Shown: positions 58,566 through 64,000 of the stretch, one piece after another
Numbering within the stretch: position 1 is the stretch's first letter
Layout: every line of letters begins with the position of its first letter
Source: Liolophura sinensis
Lineage: Eukaryota; Mollusca; Polyplacophora; Chitonida; Chitonidae
NCBI RefSeq assembly: GCF_032854445.1
Contig: NC_088300.1
Coordinates: 34,889,608 to 34,953,607, forward strand
Length of the DNA stretch: 64,000 bases
Direction of reading: 5' to 3'
Notes under the pieces: generated by a model
The model's input: the letters and a program-made list of their open reading frames with translations, nothing else
Told to the model about the DNA's origin: nothing
The model's database searches: none
Program-made: the position numbers and the translations under genes

Positions 58566-59214
58566 AGCCTTGCGTGAACAACGTGTGTAAAAATGTACAG
58601 GCCACAAACGACAGTTAATTTTCCATTTAAACGTTTTATATCTCACACCACTGACCGAGGCTCATATTCCACTTTAAGCAGGAAGAATGTTTGTGAAATC
58701 GTCATATTCAAATGATCTTTAAACCTGAAGAATCAGTGAAATCTGGGCTCTTGTGAGCATTATGACTGTTTAAATGGTAGCATCTTACACGCCCCCAGCA
58801 CCACAGCTTAAGCAGAATTAGGAGAACTAAAATGTCATGGTGTTACCGTACTTGGAATTTATTAGATGTCAGTGTGTTTTGAATTACTCAATAGAAATAC
58901 ATGTAAAAGTAAAAATTCAAGTGTAAAAATTCAAGGCAAATTCCCATAGGCAAGAGATTTGCATTTAAAATATTCATGAAACTTTGCACAAACATATTTC
59001 AAAGCCTAATTTGTGTCTTTGCTTTGTCTTAATTGATGACGGGGCTTCCTGACCAAAGGGAGGTAATCTTCTGATCATGTTGAATTCCAGCGTTCTCTGA
59101 ACGAGGCAGTATATGTCTTTCCCGGTGAAAGCATTTACTGTTACACAAATACGATAGCTTTGTGGAAAAGATCATTTGAGTTTCCCATGATGTAAGCGTG
59201 AACTCCGATATTCG
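58566..59214. other. Spacer, nothing recognised
   Basis: About 0.65 kb without supportable features. A weak similarity of 58730-58800 to the lead-in of other repeats here could not be resolved by eye. Confidence 0.4.
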
Positions 59215-59440
59215 TACATCATAGCACTCATAGAACATGAAGGGGCGTTCCACGTCGATAATATTCTCAAAAGATGTTTAACGCAAAACATAAAAGAACA
59301 AATAAAGTAACGAAAATTGTAACGGAATCATGCACAGAGCAGCAGACAACGGTTTTCAGTGATGTTGGAAAGATGCAAGTAATGTTCTTGGCGAAAGAGT
59401 GAAATCAGTATTCAAATCGTGTAAGTTGTCGATAATCAAA
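59215..59440 (+). repeat. Dispersed repeat X, copy 3
   Basis: The blocks ggggcgttccacgtc, agatgtttaacgcaaaac, gcagacaacggttttcagtg, aagatgcaagtaatgttctt and cagtattcaaatcgtgtaag align in order with those of the 10845-11200 copy. Similarity is interrupted by short indels. Confidence 0.65.
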
Positions 59441-59878
59441 ACATGTACCTCAGTTGCGATATGAGTGCATCTGTGCATATACCCGCTGTCGTGACCTAAT
59501 TCATCACGATGTATATATCGTCCCTACCCCCCGGTTAGGCAGAATAAAGACACAATCATGACTCTGCTAGAGATTCCGGACGCTCTGTCCATATTTATCT
59601 ACAAGATAATTATGCTCATCGCAAAACTTAAGAAACTTGTTCAATAGTTCTTGGTGGAATAATCTTTTTCAATAACAAGTTTTTAACGTAATCACTTCAA
59701 CGTTGGTTTAAATCATCACATACATTCATGATCCAACAAATACTACAAGGTGGAATAAGTACACGCCAGAGGCCGGGGCCTTCAGTATATTATTATTCAA
59801 GTGAGGATAATTTACAATGTCAAAATTGAAACAATACATCTTGTCGCGAAGTCTGCGAGACAGGAAACCGTTTTGGTC
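59441..59878. other. Spacer, nothing recognised
   Basis: AT-rich sequence without gene, RNA or element. Confidence 0.4.
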
Positions 59879-59972
59879 TTTATATATTTAATTGATTGGA
59901 GTTATACGCCGTACTGAAGAATATTTCACTTATACAACGGCGGCCAGCATTATGATGGTAGGAAACCTTAAG
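59879..59972 (-). mobile_element. SINE-1 3' fragment
   Basis: About 90 bases remain: the 3' segment (gttatacgccgtactgaaga, atatttcacttatacaacgg) and the start of the core (cggccagcattatgatggta). The tail is a short tatttaattgatt. The copy is strongly 5' truncated. Confidence 0.85.
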
Positions 59973-60254
59973 TCTTTGCACAAATACAGGTCTAGATAAG
60001 ATGCACCATTTGGAGAGTCTGTAATTTCCTTTAAATCTAGCGAAGGTGTGTATTTATCTTTCACAGCCTTTGCTATACAGGGATTGTTTATACACGCAGA
60101 TCGTCAATAAACCGTTTAGTGGATGAGCAAGGTCGGTCCTGGTAAAGATTACTTTATAAAGATACTTTTTAATAATTTTCTGCAAGACACATTTCCAAAT
60201 CACTCAAAACACCAGCTTCCATAGGAATATGTAAGAAATATTAAAAATTTAAGA

Positions 60255-60325
60255 GTTAATAAAGCTAGAAGAGAGAAGCAGCCATAAGTTTTCAGTGATG
60301 TCGGGAAAACAGGCTGTATATCAAA
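60255..60325 (+). repeat. Dispersed repeat X, copy 4 (short)
   Basis: The blocks gaagcagccataagttttca and gtgatgtcgggaaaacagg match the most conserved part of repeat X. Flanks do not align clearly. Confidence 0.5.
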
Positions 60326-61520
60326 TTTCAAACTGGTAGTCCGTGAATAATCCTAAGTTGATTGAAATTACAATCGCTGCATATGCTTTTAAGATGTGTG
60401 ACCATGGTAGCTACTGTCAACTTAGCCTATCATCGCTTTGTGCAAACGAACCCTGACCAATAGCTCTGGTCGCAAGTACATGCACGTACGTAACCCATGA
60501 CAAAACTACATACCCATCTGTCACTCTGTGTCTTACTGGCAAAAGCTAACGATATGGGAACACTTACATTAACTCCGAACTTCCGAAAAAGATTCGTTTT
60601 ATACACGACTATTTCATAGTTTAAAACGAACCATATAGTTTCATTTATGTATTTATTTATTTATTTGATTGCCGTCTAACAACTCAATTTTGTTTTCACT
60701 TATACGAGACAGCGTTCACGTTTGTACTGAGGTTAAAGAGACAGGCGTGCTGGTATAAAACCACAGATGTTCAACTGTTCCTTGCCAAATTTAATGCTTA
60801 AGGATGTATGGTGAATATATTCTGAAAAAAATATATATCCCCTTCGCGATGTGCGGAATAAAATCCGTACCGTCTTCCAAAGTGTAACTTTTGCATCATG
60901 ATGTTCATACCATGGACGTACATGTACTTATATTAACTTGCTCTGCATTGTTTTTTATATAAATGTTTACTTAATGTGGTGACAACACAGCATTTTAGGT
61001 GATCATTCTGAAACAGTGACATTTTATGAATTGCTATTAACATCACGGTATTTTTGTTGAGCTAACCCTGCTTAAGCCATGCTACTAGGCGGTGAAAGTT
61101 GCTATTTATCCTATCATTTAATGAACAGTTAGAATAAACCCTAACCGACTGACGAAAGACCGTATTTCACCTGTTGCGTCTGACCACTTGCCAACTGTCA
61201 CTGTGTCGTCGCTGCTCTGTTATTACACTTCATGCTGTTATATTGCCTAAAAAAAAAGGGATTTCAGGGTACCCGGATAAATTTGAATACAAGCAGCAAT
61301 CAATCAACCCTTTGCTTAAAAAGATAGGCAAATTAATCAATCAATGTTTTCAAAAATGCATAATTTTATTTAAATAAATACACAAATAAATTCAGATAAA
61401 ACGCGAAATTGAATATTCGGTTATTTTGGAATCATTTAATGTATATATCTTATTCGATCAGCAAATTAATTAGTCAATCAATCAATCAATCAAGCTAGCG
61501 ATCAACCACTCGATTTGCTT
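60326..61520. other. Spacer containing a SINE-1 relic at 60640-60712
   Basis: At 60640-60712 a (TTTA)n tail followed by ttgattgccgtctaac and tcacttatacgagacagcg is an old minus-strand SINE-1 3' end. The rest of the region has no supportable gene. Short tcaa/aatc repeats occur near 61470-61490. Confidence 0.5.
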
Positions 61521-61523
61521 TAT

Positions 61524-61777
61524 TATTAGCCTAGAGCAGCGTAATGACCCAAGCGCCTCTCACCAATGCGGCCGCTGTGAGTTCAAGTCCAGCTCATGCT
61601 GGCTTCCTCTCCGGCCGTATGTGGGAAGGTCTGCAAGCAATCTGCGGATGTTCGTGGGTTTTCCCCGGGCTCTGCCCGGTTTCCTCCCACCATATTGCTG
61701 ACCGCCGTCGTATAGGTGAAATATTCTTGAGTACGGCGTAAAACACCAATCAAATAAATAAATAAATAATATTAGCC
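61524..61777 (+). mobile_element. SINE-1, 5'-truncated in the head, 8-bp TSD
   Basis: The body runs from tagagcagcgtaatgaccca through gagttcaagtccagctcatg and the whole core and 3' segment to (AAAT)n. The 8-bp repeat tattagcc flanks it at 61524-61531 and 61770-61777. It is close in sequence to the two young copies but distinguishable (for example ggccgctgtgag and gcaagcaatctgcgg). Confidence 0.88.
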
Positions 61778-61864
61778 ATTATGTACATGAAATAATCCCT
61801 GCATTCGCTATTTATAGGCGGAATTTATTCCGTGATGCCTCTTAGGTGCTGCTAATCGTTAAAT

Positions 61865-62365
61865 ACGTCTGACACCTTTTATACGTCTTAGAGCCGTTAT
61901 AAAGTTCTGAGAGCCTTTATACGTCTGACGGCTTTATACGTCTGAGAGCCTTTATACGTCTGAGTCCTTTAATATGCCTGAGACCCTTTATACGTCTGAG
62001 AGTCTTTAGGCCTCCGACAGCCACTATACATCTGAGTCGTTATACGCGCATGAGGGCCGTTATAGGTCAAAAGTCGTTATATACGCCTGAAAGCCATTAT
62101 ACGTCTGAGCGTCATTATATATGTCTAAGAGCCATTATATGTCTGAGGGACGTTTTATGTCTGAGAGCCGTTATACATGTATGAGCCGTTATGCGTCTGA
62201 GAGACGTTTTATGTTTGAGAGACGTTATACGTCTGAAACCTTTCATACTTCTGAGAACCGTTATATATGTGTGTGAGAGTCTTTATACGTATGAGAGCCT
62301 TTAGACCTCTGACAGCCTGTTATATAAGTCTGAAAGCCTTTATAAGTCTGAGAGCCATTATACAT
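61865..62365. repeat. Degenerate minisatellite, about 18-20-bp unit
   Basis: The words ttatacgtctgagagcctt and variants (tttatacgtctgacggc, cgttatacatgtatgagcc) recur about 25 times with irregular spacing of 16-24 bases. The array is strongly diverged and has no fixed period. It starts about 90 bases after the preceding SINE. Confidence 0.85.
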
Positions 62366-63524
62366 TATACATATGAAGAAGGAGCCATAAAGTGACCACC
62401 ATCTCCAGGTTCCGACACCATCCTGACAAGTGGACATAACAGCCGGCGATGCCCAAGTACATAACCAGGAGCACATGTATAGCAGTAACAATAATTTTCC
62501 AACATGTATGGATACACTCTTATAGCATTTCTGTTGTGCACATCTATAAGAAATATGGCATAGCAAGCGTAGCAAACTTATACAAATGTAAGTCAGGCCG
62601 TACGGCACCTCAACAAGTATCATTTTCAAATATACTATACTTATGCCAGGCTACAAATGTATGATAGCCGTAGGTAATCAAAACGCACATGCCAACACCA
62701 GCATTATTTCAACACTCTTTCATCTAGAGCTACAACGACAGTGTGATATTCCGTGCACGCGTGAACTCTTGACTTCTTCAGCGTCGTTTAGCACTTTATT
62801 TAAATGATAAACACTATGCCAAAACACGACAAAGATAAGGAGCATTTTTGTTTCATGAATACTTAAGTATACTAAGGTCAACTATACGAAAGCAGTCAAT
62901 ACGAAAAATAAATTTGCATAGTATAAAGCTAATTTCTCTTCTTTTACGCAGCGTAGAATTTAATTTTCACCACATGATTAATGGTCGTGTCTAAATCTAT
63001 CTCTTACCACCGCCTTTTGGTGTCCTTGACATAACAGATAATTACATAGTGGCGCAATAAATATATAAGTTTAACGAAAGTTTAAAGACGAAAAAAATAT
63101 ATTTATCTTATCACACATATATACGTACAGAGGTCATCCACAAAATACATTTTATATTATATTATATTGTAATATAATCCATATTTTTATCTTATGTAAA
63201 CACAGTACAGATAAAGTGTAAGAATTTAAAGTCCAAATCATAAATTACAATCGCTCCTGTCATGAATCAAACAATTTCTTTAATGGCATTTTACATTCTT
63301 GAGATTTTCATTCATTAAAACTTGGCCCAAAGTAAAATGTTAAAATAGTAGATTTTACCAATAACTTTTTCTGTCAAGCAGCCTGGGTAGAATATCATAT
63401 AAGCCTTCACCGGCAAGGTTCCGGTTGAGGGAAGGTAAATAGTATATTAATTAAATTCTCTTCTCTTTTTCGCCAGTCATGCATGTATAAAATTGACCGC
63501 CATCGTAGCAGTGAAACTTTAGGG
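62366..63524. other. Spacer, nothing recognised
   Basis: About 1.16 kb of AT-rich sequence. The minus frame at 62261-62629 overlaps the degenerate array at its end and shows no domain. Confidence 0.4.
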
Positions 63525-63725
63525 TAGATTTATTTATTTATTTGATTAATGTTTTTCGTTGTACTCATAACCACGACCATAAGCAGGTTGCTTGAAGACC
63601 TGCCCATTCACGCACGGCTGGAGAGGAAGCCAGCATGAGCTGGGCTTGAACTCACAGCGACCGCATAAGTGGGAGGTTCCTGGATCATTGTTCTGCACGA
63701 GCACGCTAACCACTAGGCCGAGTGG
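63525..63725 (-). mobile_element. SINE-1 copy with a variant tRNA head and deleted core
   Basis: The tail and 3' segment at 63528-63575 lead directly into cacgaccataagcaggttgc, so the middle of the core (the cccaccataatgctgg region) is deleted. On the minus strand the head is complete: ctcggcctagtggttagcgt (A-box-like) and a B-box-like gagttcaagcccagctcatg. This head has tagtggttagcg where the young copies have cagtcggttagcg, so it belongs to another subfamily or tRNA-derived head. Confidence 0.85.
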
Positions 63726-64000
63726 TTTAAGCCTACCCTAAATAATACGTCTTTCATTAACGGTACACATCATATTCAAAAGCCTACCTTAAAGGAATAC
63801 AGAATCGATTCTAGTGTGAGAGATAGGCATGTCCAGGCTTTGTTTTGTCTATATTGAATTTTAGGTATGATACATTTATTCAAGCGTGAACAATGCTGTA
63901 AGATTTAACCCAGGAAACCTTATCTCCACTGTCAGTCATTCAGCTTTGACCATGTATGCCTTTAAATGAATTATTGTATAAGACACTGTCTGTCCCTTTC
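63726..64000. other. Window end, nothing recognised
   Basis: AT-rich sequence with no supportable feature. Confidence 0.4.

Noticed and set aside
63519-63741. Inverted repeat ttagggtag / ctaccctaa around a SINE as a transposon end
   Set aside because: The nine bases lie just outside a SINE-1 body. They are inverted rather than direct, and no longer pairing continues, so chance is likely.
1-64000. CRISPR array, phage, operon or bacterial defence system
   Set aside because: The tandem arrays lack unique spacers between repeats. Long intact ORFs, Shine-Dalgarno signals and operon spacing are absent. The retroposons and the TLR show this is animal DNA.

Overview
This is an AT-rich, gene-poor animal genomic window. 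It has no operons, bacterial-type ORFs or CRISPR. It contains many copies of a tRNA-headed SINE ending in (AAAT)n, two different LINE reverse transcriptases, fold-back MITEs, many minisatellites and a decayed Toll-like receptor. The SINE body (a core ending in a conserved 3' segment, then AAAT repeats) is of a type I associate with mollusc or other lophotrochozoan genomes. A marine mollusc is therefore my best guess, but that is inference. I see no intact protein-coding host gene.

Layout. 0-5 kb: two SINE-1 insertions with target-site duplications, then a 25-bp minisatellite (about 1.9-3.45 kb). 6-7 kb: a 57-bp array inside a looser 60/90-bp array. 7-15 kb: mostly unannotatable sequence with a (CT)n tract and the first copy of a dispersed repeat called repeat X here. 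15.6-19.8 kb: an internally deleted SINE-1, a 24-bp array, a full-length young SINE-1 and a second SINE family (SINE-2). SINE-2 runs directly into a 3.5-kb satellite that changes from a 103-bp dimeric unit to a 52-bp unit and is interrupted by another SINE-1 (to 23.7 kb). 24-28 kb: unique sequence, a 27-bp array and (TG)n. 28.25-32.87 kb, minus strand: a decayed but nearly complete LINE (LINE A) with ORF1, a 2A-like motif, endonuclease and RT relics. 34-35.8 kb: SINE-2 and SINE-1 pieces joined together. 35.9-38.1 kb, minus strand: a Toll-like receptor pseudogene (LRRs, LRR C-terminal cap, TM, TIR) plus a relic of a second TIR tail. 38.43-38.77 kb: a fold-back MITE. 41.7-48 kb: four minisatellites (48, 66, 65 and 32 bp). 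50.63-50.89 kb: a second fold-back MITE. 51.4 kb: 45 copies of TA. 52.5 kb: a 54-bp array. 53-56 kb: SINE-1 copies and a second LINE (LINE B, plus strand) whose 3' end abuts a young SINE-1. 57-58.1 kb: a 65/72-bp array. 58.3-63.7 kb: more SINE-1 copies, two further repeat X copies and a degenerate 18-20-bp array.

The genes do not work together as a pathway. The window reads as a repeat-dominated intergenic region or large intron, with one dead immune-receptor locus. The points most worth following are the recent SINE-1 amplification (two copies that look identical 37 kb apart), the SINE/satellite junction with a 26-bp duplication, two MITEs with similar ends, the uncharacterised repeat X, and the TLR whose TIR stops just before box 3.
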